A DNA stretch of 64,000 nt from the NCBI GenBank assembly GCA_036426205.1, contig CM071573.1:71611240-71675239 (forward strand), in the 5' to 3' direction. Below are positions 23,102-35,509 of the stretch, piece by piece. The stretch is from Ascaphus truei (lineage: Eukaryota; Chordata; Amphibia; Anura; Ascaphidae). Under the pieces are notes generated by a model that had not been told where the DNA came from, did no database searches, and saw nothing but the letters and a program-made list of their open reading frames with translations. A program made the position numbers and the translations under genes. The first letter of the stretch is position 1. Each line of letters begins with the position of its first letter.

Positions 23102-23142
<41 letters not shown>
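23035..23142. repeat. (TG)n microsatellite
   Basis: Two long gtgtgt runs separated by gatttgtgttg. Confidence 0.95.
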
Positions 23143-23144
<2 letters not shown>

Positions 23145-23888
23145 ATATTACCACTAACTTTATTGTAGCACGATTGAACCTCTTCAATGCAAAGGGAGCC
23201 TGACACAAGATGTAAATAGGTTCATATATTTCTAATAAACAGATCCCCTTTATTCTGTTGTCAGAGTGCTCTCTAAAATAGATATATATTTTCATACAGT
23301 CTTAATGACGCTGGACTATCTAACACCTGGACCCCCACTAGTATAGTATATCATTCAGCTCAGTCATTGCCTGCTGTCACTAACATGAAGAATACCCAGA
23401 ACAACCCCAAATATGTGTAGTGTTTGATGTTCAGATTAATACAAGGGTCTATGTCTTGTCCAGTGACTTAAAAGGAAACCCTGCACTGTATTCTGCATTG
23501 TATATATTTGGTGAGTACAGCTAGATACTGTAACAGCAAAGTTTTATTTCACACTGACATATTTAGGTGTGGTAAAGTATTCTAAAGGGAACAAGTAACC
23601 CCCCAAAAAGATGAATGCAAAGTAATGTATTTTCTACTCTTCTGTGTGATATTCTAATGTGTGTGTGTGTTTGTGATAAAGGATACATGCCTGTTATTAA
23701 GGTAATGGTGAAGTACTTCACATCGCAGAGAACAAAAACCCATTTAAAGCAACTGAATGCCTACTGATGTCTTGTATATGAGATGGAATCACTCTCCTTT
23801 ACACTATGAGTATGTGTTACACAGAAAGGGAACAGCCCAGCACTGTTTGGGAGCATGGCATCCCCTGCGTTATACTCCAGCCCATTAC
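23143..23888 (-). other. putative start of intron 1 plus unassigned sequence
   Basis: If the exon at 23889-23970 is real, this is the 5' part of its first intron in minus orientation. No further exon is recognised here. Confidence 0.35.
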
Positions 23889-23970
23889 CTGCTGTAGAGA
23901 AGCCAAAGTTGCAGCTGGAAAGCAGAGCCACGAGCAGTATCACAGCGCTGGGGATCCGGGCTGAAGTCAT
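23889..23970 (-). CDS. putative first coding exon (signal peptide) of an unidentified secreted or membrane protein
   Basis: An ATG at 23970-23968 is the first in its frame (the open frame upstream offers only a GTG). It has G at position -3. It encodes 27 residues plus one base. MTSAR is followed by a hydrophobic core, IPSAVILLVALLSSC, and NFGFSTA, with the n-region, h-region and small-residue pattern of a cleavable signal peptide. The exon ends in CAG followed by GTAATG, a good splice donor, giving a phase-1 intron, common after signal-peptide exons. The surrounding GC-rich, repeat-poor island upstream suits a 5' UTR and promoter. The protein family cannot be named from this exon. Partner exons would lie at lower coordinates or beyond the window. 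Confidence 0.55.
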
Positions 23971-24640
23971 TGCTGGCCGGCCACACTCCGGGGTGTCTCC
24001 CCCGGCTCTTCTTCTGCACACACCAAGGAAAGCCCCGAGCCCACTCCCCCCCTCCCCAGCCTCTCCACCCTCCCCAGCCTCAGACCGCCTGCCACAGCTT
24101 GGCTACAATGTGTCTATGGGAAGAAAGGTCCCAGGAGCAGTGTTACAGGCACTATGCAGTCCGGATGCCCTCGGTATACCCCCGCACTGCCGGCTCCTAG
24201 GTGGCACAAGTTGTTGCCAGTTGCGTGGGAAAGTGTGCAGCGAGCTTCTGCGTGGGCATCAGCAGAGAGGGGGATTGCAACAATGCGAAACTACTCCCAA
24301 GTTTCAGGTATCGCAGCAGCTGGATCTGTGTCCCCCCCAGAGCTCCTATATCCCCCCCTCTTGTAGGAGGCTGCCCCTGGTCTTCCTGCAGATAAGATGC
24401 TAGCAGGGGTTTTGCATCTTCCTCCAGCCCTGTCTGCTGCCACAATGCCAAGGTGTCCCGCAAGCAGCAGCAGCAGCAGCAACAGCACAAGCAGCAGCAC
24501 TGGGAACAGGGACCCTACAGGGGGGAGCACGACATACGGAGGACTCTCTCCTACGCACTGGAATGGACAAGCAGCTCAAAGCAGAGGTGGGGCCAAGGCG
24601 GAGACTGGGTGGCTCACATAGGACGGATACTGTACTATGC
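23971..24640 (-). promoter_or_regulatory. GC-rich island, candidate 5' UTR/promoter
   Basis: This stretch is GC-rich, contrasts with AT-rich flanks and lacks TIRs or TSDs of a MITE. It lies immediately upstream of the signal-peptide exon in minus orientation. It contains a (agc)n trinucleotide run at 24462-24480 and 24491-24500. No TATA box is evident. Overlapping open frames on both strands are short and composition-driven. Promoter function is inferred from position and composition only. Confidence 0.4.
24462..24502. repeat. imperfect (AGC)n trinucleotide repeat
   Basis: agcagcagcagcagcagc, an interruption, then agcagcagcac. It would be in the candidate 5' UTR or promoter of the minus-strand exon. 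Confidence 0.85.
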
Positions 24641-24944
24641 GTGCAGCTGAGTGGGGCTCACAAGATAATGGTACCTAGAGTAACACACACAGCCTCTGTA
24701 TCAACGTTACAAGGGAGTTCGGAGCACAGAGGAGACAGCATCACCACATCCTGATTTAACTCTTTAGATGTTGGAGAGCAGGGATACTGTGAATAAATAA
24801 GCTCAGTGCTGAGACTGCCTATAAATAAGCCAGACTTGGGTGTGACACTCATGGCTCTGTGAGGTTATTTTCCCAATCTAACCCTTTTATCCAGCATTTT
24901 TATGCCTTGAAACAAGTATTTCATGGAATCAGTTTCTCTCTCTC

Positions 24945-25575
24945 AAATGAAATCAGCTTTATTGGCATGACGAAAGAACATTTCAGTATTGCCAAAGCGT
25001 GAATAATAGGGGGTGGGGGACAATAATTACACGAATACTAGGGGGGTAGGGTATAATGATTGCACGGTATATGGGTAACAGTTTCACACAGGGATGTGGG
25101 GGTTAGTGGACGTCTCTCAGCTTGTGGCAGGTGCTGATATTGTGTGCAGCCAGTTCTGCTGTGGTTTCATCTTCTCCCAGGAGGATCGCTATTTTTTGGT
25201 TCTCCTCTATATTATTAAAGTTTTGGATAACAGCAGTTAGTTTCTCTAGGTGGGCACTCCTCACTTCAGAGTATTGTGTGCAACGCAACAGGAAGTGCGT
25301 TTCATCTTCTACCTCTCCTAGCTCACATCTTTGGCATATTCTCATCTCCCGGGGCTTCCAGTTCTGACTGTGCCTGCCTGTTTCTATTTCTAGGCTGTGG
25401 GCACTTATTCTGTACTGGCCCAGGGTCTGTCTCTGTTTTGGGTCTTTTACTTTCAGTAGGTAGGGTGCCAGAGTGTATTCTCTCTGTAGGCTGTGGTAGG
25501 TTTCCAGCTTCTTTGAGCGTTGGATATCATTTTCCCACATTGTCACATACTGCATCTTCATCTTCATCTTCATCT
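24945..25575 (-). pseudogene. LINE ORF2 C-terminal fragment and 3' UTR
   Basis: A minus-strand frame stays open for over 150 codons (stop at 25103). It contains YRISAHSLEIETGRH, then CQRCELGEVEDETHFLLRC, a C-x2-C-x10-H-x4-C zinc-knuckle-like motif found at the C-terminus of several non-LTR retrotransposon reverse transcriptases, and ends ...NISTCHKLRDVH. Upstream RT motifs are absent, so the copy is 5' truncated at the adjacent (TC)n repeat. The 3' UTR continues to about 24945 and contains a ctttattggcatgacgaaag segment. The intact frame suggests fairly recent insertion. The exact LINE clade is not certain. Confidence 0.65.
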
Positions 25576-25576
25576 T

Positions 25577-25588
25577 CATCTCTCTCTC

Positions 25589-25659
<71 letters not shown>
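25577..25659. repeat. (TC)n microsatellite
   Basis: tctctctc with a few tctg interruptions, preceded by four catctt units (25555-25578). It encodes the Arg/Glu-rich start of the neighbouring minus-strand frame, which is not part of any real protein. Confidence 0.95.
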
Positions 25660-25661
<2 letters not shown>

Positions 25662-27417
25662 CCATTTAAATGTCAATATTTTGTTCCAAAGCTCACTTAT
25701 TTTAGACCCCAAATCTTGACAGCCTAAAGCATTTGAATTGCTATTTTTTTCATGACACATCTGCCTTTGTCATTGCAGATATACACACATTGCTAAGTGT
25801 GTTTGTGTTATTGATTTGTAAATTATAATCATAACTGCCCCATCTCACACCCTTTATCTCTTCAGCAATCAATAAGTTATTTATGTCTACTATCAACTTG
25901 ATTCCTTTCTGCCCTTTATACTGAACTCCTTTTTACTGTGTCACACATATTGAAGCACGTCTCTAACAGCTTATAATTGACTAAGTTGCATCTATATACA
26001 TTTCAGCTGCAGCAACTTTGCAGACAAGTTTCACACATACAAGTTACTGTTCCAGATTTCTCTTTGAATACATGGAGTTTACGTTAAAAGTGGAAACTCT
26101 TTTTGTAACCATATCATTTTTTTTTCTTATTACACCATCACAGTTTAGCATATATCTGAACAAGATGTTAATTTGCAGAAAAGACAGAAAGAAGCCATTT
26201 CTTGTTAGGAACCAGTGGCTGTGTGTGTTGTGTGAGTCTCGGTATGTGTGTTTCTGTCACTGTCTGCTGGTGTCTGTCTGTCTGCGTGTGTCTGCAACAG
26301 ATTACACCAGAACGGCACATATTCTGAATAAGATCAGCCAAAAACAGATTTATTTTTACTCCTCTGATTTATGATGCAAAATAATGAATACTTCTCCCAG
26401 TTGTATGTGTTCCTCTTTAAAAAAAAAGTAGATGCTGTATTAGAGACAGCTTCTTGACACTAATGATACGAGTCATGCTTTCCCCTCTTAAAAACAAAAC
26501 TAGTGGCACCTTTAAACACATGCATTTAATTAAAATGAATACACAAGAAATCGGATCTACTATGGTCAGCATGGTAATAATTGCTTGAGCTGTAAATTTG
26601 CCAGGAGCTAGATATAGGGACTGGTATGTTAACAATGAAATCCCTACAATATGCTGCTTTAAGATCATGGGTTCAGTGGTTGATGTATTTATATTGAAGA
26701 CATTCTACATCTGGTAAACATAACTATGATGGTCTTAAAATTATTAACATATATAACTCTTTAATATGTTCAAAAATAGGATGAGACGCAAAATATTTGC
26801 ATAGAGGTAGGTAAAAGATCTCATTGTGTTTACTGCCCATCTTTCATACCTCCATTATTTTCCCATGGAGTTGCTGGGAAAATATATGAGATGTTTTATA
26901 ATTACCATCAAAGGCAGGAAAGAAAGAGACACTGACAGACAGAGTGTCTTCATTGTCATCCCCAGTCTGCTCAGATAGCAAAGTTTCCCTTTCTGGTGCT
27001 TGTTGCTGGTTGTAAAATAGGTGTAGCAGAGCCAGGCTTATCAGAGATCTGATGCCTGTCCTTTTATTGTTTTAGTGCACTGCAGCAATGATAGAGCTGG
27101 CGCCTGGGAGGGAGCTAGAACAGATCAGCTGAGGCCCCACAGTTACACTTGCACCAGAGAACACCTTTTCATTAGCAAAGCCACCAACTGAAAGATGCAT
27201 GTTATAGTTACCATACACATGTATAGCTTTTGACAAGAAACGAGGCAAGCAGACGTAATAAACAGTGTCCTAACTTCAGCAGAACTGAGGCTCTTTTACA
27301 GATATCAGTCACAAGATCTAGCTCTCTAATGTAACTTTGAACATTCTTATAGTCCTAATTATATCAAGTACATTGTATATTAATATATTAATTATACCAT
27401 TCTTAGAATTGTGTGTG
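25660..27417. other. unassigned AT-rich sequence
   Basis: No recognised gene or repeat. The plus-strand frame at 26018-26374 shows no domain. Confidence 0.45.
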
Positions 27418-27419
27418 TA

Positions 27420-27468
<49 letters not shown>
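27418..27468. repeat. (TA)n microsatellite
   Basis: Uninterrupted at-repeats from about 27429 to 27466. A shorter run lies at 27573-27591. Confidence 0.95.
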
Positions 27469-27469
<1 letters not shown>

Positions 27470-27894
27470 GTTTATTAGTGTATTCCTTTTGGTAATGTAG
27501 TCACTGAGAAAGTAACCACCATCATATGTGGTATACAAATAATTAATTATTTTAGAATGATGTATTTATATGATATATATATATATATATTCTTATTTAT
27601 AAATACGTACACTTCTCTATATAAATCCAATAGGTTAAAGGGTTTTGGAACAAATCGTACATTTGAATCAAGGACTGCACTAAAATATATGAGTCCACTA
27701 GCTAAAAGTGAGTGAGATTGCCAAGCAGTGAGTGTGACTTATTATAAACACGCGCAGCTTAAAGCTAGAAATGATCCAAATTCACTAAAACACATAAACA
27801 TCAATATTAACCCTTCCGTACATCATGCGGTATAAAAGCCTACACATCTTGAACTCTTTATAATATGTTTTCTTTGATAGAACTGACAGTATAC

Positions 27895-28225
27895 ATAGTC
27901 CTGTAGTTGTACATGACATTTTGCAGGCACAATAAGTCTTTACCATAGAGAGCATACAATTTATTTTTGGTGCTCGAGGAGGCCCAGCGAGATTAAGTGA
28001 TTTACCCCAGGTCACAAAGAGAAAACACTATCATTCAAACCAGGTTCCCCTGTATTTTAAGTCAGTATCATTGTTTAATTGGCAGTGCCTCTACTCCAGG
28101 GGTGGGCAGGTGGGCAACTCCAGTCCTCAAGGGACACCAACAGGTATATCCTGAAAACCTGACCTGTTGGTGGCCCTTGAGGACTGGAGTTGCCCACCCC
28201 TGCTCTACTCATTGAATCCTGCCAA
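27895..28225 (-). mobile_element. tRNA-derived SINE (antisense), split by a hAT MITE
   Basis: The reverse complement contains gacctggggtaaatcactta and caccaaaaataaattgta of the SINE body, and a ggttcaattc-like B box in degraded form. The tRNA-like head is cut by the family-A MITE at 28097-28202, with the remaining few bases beyond it. Confidence 0.75.
28097..28202. mobile_element. hAT MITE family A with perfect TSD
   Basis: Ends caggggtgggcaggtgg and gttgcccacccctg. Perfect 8-bp TSD ctctactc at 28089-28096 and 28203-28210. The element is shortened to 106 bp by loss of the central region, leaving an almost complete palindrome. Confidence 0.9.
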
Positions 28226-29484
28226 GAGTAATCTTACAATAACAAATGGAACTGAGCAAGTGCAGCTTGACTTGCCTGCACATTTAAACGTATATGCTTC
28301 TGATGTAAGTGTAGTTTCAGTTGTTTAACCTGTAGAGTGCTACTCAACAGCCAGCAAACATTTATTTCTATACCTTGTTCCAAGAATTGCCTTTTGTCCC
28401 AGCCTACACTTGCCAGTTGGTCTGTACATGAAATGACCACAAGAGGGCGCTCCATAACTTTAACCACTTTAATCGAGTAGTCCTTTCAGAAGGAGTTGGG
28501 ATTAGAGACCATTTTTTGCTGTGCTCTCCACACATCTCATGCATTTGCTGCAAGTGCATGTGCTCCACTTTGTATGCTTTCATCTCCTACTGGAGACAGT
28601 ATCTATGTTTCAGCCATCAGGTATCATTAGGACCCCCCAGGAAGGTACAAGACAGAGAAACAGTTTCTCAATGGGCAGCAATCCTGTTATTCCCGAAGTT
28701 GTGCTATAAATTTTCCCTTAACAGGACAGAAATCATAAAGCACGTTTTCAAGCTATAACAATAAAGGAATTGCTGCTACATCACCTTGCTGGGTCACTTA
28801 TCCACATTTCACTACTCGTCAGATCAAGGGAATGGATACAAGTGTATTCTTGGACTCCAGTTTTAAGTGCCAGTTCCACTCAATGGACAAAACAGTGAAA
28901 CAATTTCCCAATGAAATGGATTTCCTTAAAGAACCGTAGTAACTAAAGATGGGAAGGTTTGTAGGTTTCAAATGTGGACTTTGGGAATTTCGGCTTTCAT
29001 TCAGATGTTCGAGTTGAAATCAGGAACAGATTTTCAAAACGTTATAGTGAGCACGTGGTCCGCCACGCAGCAAAGAGCAAGACTGAGTGAAGAATGTAAT
29101 CAGTGGGATCACAGTGTGGGCTAATGGAAGTGCTGGGTACAGAATCCCACGACCTTAGTAACCAACATACACTTTCATATTTTTTCCCCTCTTAAAGCAG
29201 CAATCCAAGCTGCCTCCCCTCTCCCCCTTTAATATGTGTATCAATACAATCCACACGATAAGTAATTCACTAAATTGTCAATTGATCCATTCTCCTATGG
29301 TCGATTGGCAAACATTCAGCTCAGGGGTTCACTAAATGGCTGTCAATGCAGCAGTATAGGACCAAAGATGCACAGTTCTGTGGGGAAGATCATGTGACTA
29401 CGCAGTCACTAGATACAATTGGTGCACTGCTAGAGAGAGGGAAGGGCTCACAAAGGGGTGTGCCAGAGCCTGTTTCAGAAGACA
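28226..29484. other. unassigned sequence
   Basis: No recognised gene or repeat boundary. Confidence 0.4.
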
Positions 29485-30165
29485 GAAAATGCAGAGAAGA
29501 GCTACCAAATTAATAAAGGGGATGGATAATCTGGTTTATGAGGAGAGGCTAGCTAAATTAGATGTATTTACACTAAAAAGAGACATCTAAGAGAGGATAG
29601 GATAACTATATACAAATATATATTCGGGGACAGACAGTACAAGGAGCTTTCAAAAGAACTATTCATACCAAGGGCAGTACAAAGGACTCGGTGTCATCCC
29701 TTAAGGCTGGAGAAAAGGAGATTTCACCAAAGGACAAAGGAAACAAAGGAAAGGGTTCTTTACAGTAAGGGCTGTTAAAATGTGGAATTCATTACCCCTG
29801 GACACTGTGATGGCAGATACAATAGATTTGTTAAAAAAAAAGTTTGACATCTTTTCAGAAAGGAAAGGTATACAGGGACATACCAAATAAGTAAACATGG
29901 GAAGGGTGTTGATCCAGGGATTAATCCGATTGCCAATTCTTGGAGTCGGGAAGGAATTTATTGTTCCCCTTATGAGATATCATTGGATGATATGACACTG
30001 GGTTTTTTTGTTTTCCTTCCTCTGGATCAATAAGGAAGTATAGATATAGGATAAAGTATCTGTTGTCTAAATTTAGCATAGGTTGAACTTGATGAACGCA
30101 TGTCTTTTTTCAACCTCATCTACATCTACTATGTAACTATGTAACTATGTCTATGTAACTGTAAC
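29485..30165 (+). pseudogene. CR1/Rex1-like LINE 3' end
   Basis: Translation in shifting frames gives RRATKLIKGMDNLVYEERL, a YKYI-like segment and VKMWNSLPLDTVMADTIDLL, matching the C-terminal region of CR1-like reverse transcriptases (RRATK, YEERL, LWNSLP). The 3' UTR has gatccagggattaatccgat, ccttcctctggatcaa, ggttgaacttgatgaac and ends in repeats of actatgtaactatgtaa. The frame is broken by stops and indels. Another tail of this family is at 49715-49862. Confidence 0.8.
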
Positions 30166-32029
30166 AAAAGCTGTAGAAAAAGTCATTTTCTGATTTGTTT
30201 TTGTCTTCTTTTTTTTTTTAGAAACTGGGAGCAAATAAAAATATCCCTTGTGAGCACATTCATGTCTCAGACAGATCTGCAACCCTGCGTTGCACCATTA
30301 TCACTTAACATATAATGCTTCAACGGCAGCTAGGGATTCTGGGTAATGACATACAAATGAGCACACAGTGTCACCTTTTACTTCTTGACTATTTTAACAT
30401 GGAGCCCTATAAGCTTATGCCTGCAGTATCACACAGTTTTTCAGCACAGCCTGGGTTAAAGAAGTGCAGAGCCAGTAAACCTACTCACAGACAGCTTGGG
30501 AAAAGTTTTGGGTCTGTGAATGGGAAACTCGTTAACTTATGCACAAAATGATCATATTTCAATAAAGTTTACCCAAAAGTTCTAAAAACGTGGGGCTTTT
30601 TAAGCGTTATCTCCCCCATAATTTTTCACAAATCCACAAACAAAACCAACCTAGTCCTGGGCAAAACCACAATACAACCACAATACAACCACAATACAAC
30701 CACAATACAAACATGTGAAAGAGCCCCCTATTAATAAAATTGCAATACCTGTAAAAATGAACGTTTAATTTTTTCCCAATAAAAACATGCAGTTAAACCC
30801 ATGGTTATTCTATCTTGGTTGTGATCTGTAAGGTAGAGGTATTTTATCACTTATCTACCCACTATAAGAAAGTGGTGCCTGCTTTGCAACCACGACCACC
30901 TTCACAAAGCAGAATTGGTGGTCAGGCTCAAACGGCTGCTGTGTCAAAAAGGACAAAACAGTGGTCTTTAACTGAATCCACTGATTCTGTACCTTCCTTG
31001 ATTCAGGTTTAGCCGTACAAGTTGTGTAAGGCTACTGTCGGCGCGTGCACAGCGCTTCACTGCGCTCTGCGGTGTGCAGGCAGCTTTTTTAGGCCCTGGG
31101 AGTGTTTTGCCAAAACGTGACGGGTGGGCACGGCCATGACGGGGGAGGAGGGGGGTGGGCAGGGCGTGACACACACCTCAGCAGAGCTAATCTCATGAAC
31201 AGAATTGAGTTTGTAAAGATAAATTGATCTATTATAATACAATAGCGTTAAAATGAAATCAGCCTTGTTATATATGCATTATGCGTTTGTGTTGTTATGT
31301 GTGTGATGTTTTGTGTGTTGGTTCATACAGCCACAAATCCTCATTTTAGCCCCCACCTGTCCCAGTCATCGCCTCATCCCTGTGAATCACTGCTCCTGCC
31401 CACAGAGTTTAAACATCCACAGAGCCACCCAGACTGGTCAACCCTGTCTTTATTTTACTTGTTCATCATCTGTACGGAGAGCAGAAATAAAAGATCACCC
31501 TGTGTTCAACATGTTGCAATATTTTATTCTGCTGTCTGTGAATATCTGTGCAGGCTTCTCTGTGCATCCATGTGTGTGTTTCCGGGGGCTGTAAACAATA
31601 TATACGTGTGTGAGCTATATAGGACCATCATTACATCCATTTGATATGATAGATATTAACTTTAAAATAATCTTATAATCTGGGATAGATCCAGGCGCTA
31701 TATCACACCATATACAATGCATGTTCCCGGCTTCATAGAATATTCCGTAATGTAGATAGTTTAAGGACTGAGACACATTATCCATTTGGGCTTCAGGGCC
31801 CTTCTGGATTGAAAAAATCAAGTCATGATTGGCTCCCTGGCGCACCATGTGATGCGTCGCCGCACGGGAACACAATCCAGCTATATCCCCTGCTGGCTGA
31901 CGCATCACAGCACGAAAAGGGCCAGGAAGCGAGGACTCACCAGGGCCTGCTAGGGAGGAGGTAAGGGGCTGGTGAGAGGCACGCAGAACAGTCTACCGGA
32001 GGCTCTCACAGCCACCAGTCTAACTTCTT
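30166..32029. other. unassigned sequence with possible MITE pieces
   Basis: GC-rich patches at 31028-31180 (starting taaggctactgtcggcgcg) and 31790-31980 (with gatgcgtcgccgcac and tgacgcatcacagcac) resemble halves of the GC-rich MITE at 16874-17361, but matched ends could not be established. A short aatacaaccac tandem lies at 30668-30706. Confidence 0.4.
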
Positions 32030-32275
32030 TCAAAACTAAAGCTGTCTCACATTTTAATCTGGTCTGTAACTGTCTGGTCTGTCATACACCTAAAAGAGAA
32101 AATATGTTAAACTGTTCATGCAATGTCTTTATACATAATGTATAACCCTGTTCACTTAATGTAACCATGTATTTGTAACCATGTATTTGTCATCATAACT
32201 CTGTGCCCAGGACATACTTGAAAATGAGAGGCAACTCTCGATGTATTACTTCCTGGTAAAAATTATATAAATAAA
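32030..32275 (+). mobile_element. LINE 3' tail (L2/CR1-type)
   Basis: It has ctgtctcacattttaatctg, gtgcccaggacatacttgaa, tacttcctggtaaaaatta and an ataaataaat end. Same family as 15285-15665 and 44765-44880. Confidence 0.75.
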
Positions 32276-34218
32276 TCAATTCAGGTGAGATGTAGTTAAC
32301 TCTAATTTCATCTTTATGGGAACGGGCTGCGGGTGTCGTATGGGATAGCAACACTTGGTATGCATGGGCCTTTGTCTCGCTGTGCCTTGTTGCCTCACTG
32401 TGCCTCGGAGCAGGGACTTATTGTGCCTGCATAATTTTACGCTGAGTATATTGTCAGCATTACACTAGGAAAAAAATATTATTTTAAAGGAGATTAGGTA
32501 AATATCAAAAGTATTAAAAACACTTTTACAAAAATGGTGTCAACAACCTATATATTAACTCATCGAACAGGACATTACCATTATTTCACTTTGGTCCTTT
32601 GGAGGGACTGCTCAAGCCTCAGAAATAATATACTGCCTCAGATTTTCCACTCCTCTCCAAAACAGATAACTTCAGATAATTTTTCATGATAAAGTGCCTG
32701 TTAAGGATAAAGCTAGGAATGTAAAGGTCATTCATGATTCAGATTAAAATATTTTGTGGGGACAGAGAAAGAAGCGTTGGTACATGAATAGGTCTTTATC
32801 TGTATAATACACTATGACAATCAATCCAGACCAGTTAGGTTGGGTGATCACCTCTGGGTGCTAAGCAAAAACATTGCACTTGAACAGTGATATGGGCAGA
32901 TGCAATATGAAAATAGCTCATAGAAGGTACAGCCAAGGTGACTGGAGCACACTCACTACTTATTAAGCATTTACAGGCTCCCCGTCTTACAATTGTGCAC
33001 AATGATTGAATCCGTAAAGAAATGTCTGCGATTTTGTCATTTTGTGAAAATAGTTGATGTCGGTAAAAAAAACCCCATTCATTTAATTCAGAGGAAAGAG
33101 GAGCTGCAAATTAAGAGAGAAGATAAATAAAACAGGATCCTATCACAATGCCTGTTTTTTGTAACAATATTTTCAAGTGTGAGTTTTTAAAACCACTGTT
33201 GCTATCTGGCTTGTATTTTGTATTGTTGGTTAGTATTTTTTATGCTTTTATTTTTTTTGTAATTTCTAGGTTTTTTTTCTATTTGATTATTTTTTAAATA
33301 TTTATAGCCCCAAAACAGTGATTCTGACCACGTTGACCATCGCTCCTGACCCAGTGAGTACTCTCGGTTCATAACACCTGGGGTTCCTCTTAGGATTACA
33401 CCCCTAGGACCGCCGCACCTGGCCCTGACCTAAGACCGCCTCCTTTTAACCCCTCCCATTCCTCCAAATTATCCACCTTGGCAAAATTGACCAGTCCGCA
33501 CCCCTCCAGCTGGGACACATGTAACACCACAACCACCACCTTTACCATACCTTCTTTCTCTTTCATTTTTTTTAATATGTAACATTTTGTTAACAGAATA
33601 CGATAAATATGATACACCACTTGATGTAAGAACATTGACATTTTGCTACCCATAAGCCACAGCCCCCAAAAGGGGGGCACAGGAACCTTTTGGGGAAGTG
33701 ATCCAGAGGTGAAGAGAGAGGTAGGCACGAGACAACTGTCTCTTAAATAACTTACCCCTGGCCCCCCTCCCCCAATCATAACACTCCAGGGACCCTTGAA
33801 CCAAGGGCCATGTCTCCCGTCCCCTATTTGTCAGGGGTTTCTTCATATATGCGGCTTTTCAAAAAAATACTGGCCACAATGGTGAGAAGTGCAACGTGCT
33901 CTAGACACAGAAACCCAACCCCCTCTCTGCTCCATGCTGCTTCCTCCTCTCCTTGGCCCAACCCACAGGTTCCTGACATCTCCTGATTGGCTGCATTACT
34001 CAGCAGCAGCCAATTAGGATGGACAAAGCTGCCCAGACCTTAGCAACAGCCCTGCTCTATCCCTCAGGGAAATCCTGTAGCCTCCCCAAGCCGGTCAGGT
34101 CACTATGTTCAGAGAGGTAACACCGGACACATACATATCCAGTACTACCTCTACTTTTTTACTGGACAGTGTCCAAATACAGGACAGTCTGTTCAATACT
34201 GGACACCTGGCAACCCTA
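32276..34218. other. unassigned AT-rich sequence
   Basis: No recognised gene. A minus-strand frame at 33396-33779 has no domain and is compositionally odd (Gly- and Val-rich runs). A ggacacctggcaaccct repeat end lies at 34199-34217. Confidence 0.4.
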
Positions 34219-34343
34219 GAGTGGCCAACTCCAGGCCTCCAGGGCCACCAACAGGTCAGGTTTTAAGGATATCCCAGCTTCAGCACAGGTGGCTCAATCA
34301 GCAACTCAGAATGACCTGAGGACTGGAGTTGGCACTCAAATTT
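34219..34343. mobile_element. hAT MITE family A, truncated
   Basis: The left arm (gtggccaactccaggcctcc through cagcacaggtggctcaatca) is followed by only the last 20 or so bases of the right arm (gaggactggagttggca). TSD not readable. Confidence 0.75.
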
Positions 34344-34489
34344 ACCCCAACGTGTTCAGTTAGTGTCCCCAAAGGACATATACATTGTAAGCTCTTCAGA
34401 GCAAGGACACCTTCTTTCTCCTAATGTTACATTTATGTCTTGGTGCACTTATCCCACCTGTGTCATGATTAGAGATAGCCACATGTGTC

Positions 34490-34806
34490 TAGGGCCGCGG
34501 GCATGGTCAGCGCTTAGGCGCTGACCCGCGCTCACGCTTGGCAGTGAGCCCATGCAGCAGCAATGGGAGCGGCTTTAGCAGGGGCTCGCGCACGCTTCCG
34601 CAGGTATGCGGAAGCGTAGCCACCAACATTTTTTTGTTTAAGCGCTCACGGGAGCGCATGGCCGATCACGTGAGCGGTTCGCCCATTGAGGGAGAACCAG
34701 CTCTGTGATGTCACTGGCCCGCCCCCCGACACGCCCCCGTTTGGCGCGCAAACTAAGGCCAGGGAATCAGCCTCCGCACAGCTGAAGTCCCTATGGACTC
34801 AGTCTA
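34490..34806. mobile_element. GC-rich MITE
   Basis: A GC-rich block from gggccgcgggcatggtcagc to gtccctatggactcagtct with internal gcgctcacg/cgtgagcg mirror motifs. It is related to the block at 20030-20360 in inverse orientation. The TSD is unclear. Confidence 0.5.
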
Positions 34807-35271
34807 AGATCACTTTGTAGGTTTATTTTTGCATTTTCCAACACATTTGAAATATTAAGAGGGAGTTTTCAGGGTTAGAAATTCGAGCGCAATTGTCCAA
34901 ATTTCAACTACAAATGATATTTCCTGTGAAAATGCTGCCCTGCAGTTTTTTATTTTGTACTTATTTATTTTTCACATTTTTTGGTTGACTTTTTTTTTTT
35001 TTTTTTTTTCAAATGTTTTGAATATTCTCTAATTTTCATTAAAAAAAATGCGTAAAAGAAATAACGTTTTCTCTCTGCAAATTAAAAAAAAATATTATAT
35101 ATAATATTATAATATATATATATATTTCTGCGACATTTGATGCTGTAAAAATAAGGCATGGGGAGGCTTTTTAAAACAAATCATTTTTTTTTCTTTGAAA
35201 AGTAGAATTGTAAGATTGTAAGTAACGATACTCGGTATGAAAATATAAAAAAGGAGTGTTACTTTGTATGC
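34807..35271. other. unassigned AT-rich sequence
   Basis: Poly-T run at 34989-35009 and TA-rich tract at 35083-35127. No gene. Confidence 0.5.
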
Positions 35272-35456
35272 CAGGGGTGACCAACTCCAGTCCTCAGGGG
35301 CTACCAACAGGTCAGGTTGTCAGGATATCCCTGCTTCAGCACAGGTGGCTCAATCAGTGGTTCAGTCAGACTGATTAAGCCATCTGTGCAGAAGCAGGGA
35401 TATCCTGATGACCTGACCTGTTGGTGGCCCTTGAGGACTGGAGTTGGCCACCGCTG
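35272..35456. mobile_element. hAT MITE family A
   Basis: Full-length 185-bp copy with both arms (caggggtgaccaactcc to ggagttggccaccgctg). The right terminus has a base change (ccgctg for cccctg), and no clear TSD remains. Confidence 0.85.
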
Positions 35457-35509
35457 AAGTTGAGGGTGGAGTTGCAGACCCCATATGTGAGTAACTTGGG
35501 AGAGAATAA

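Noticed and set aside
33396..33846. Overlapping minus-strand frames of 127 and 66 codons
   Set aside because: No recognisable domain, no splice sites in suitable positions, skewed composition; no support beyond openness.
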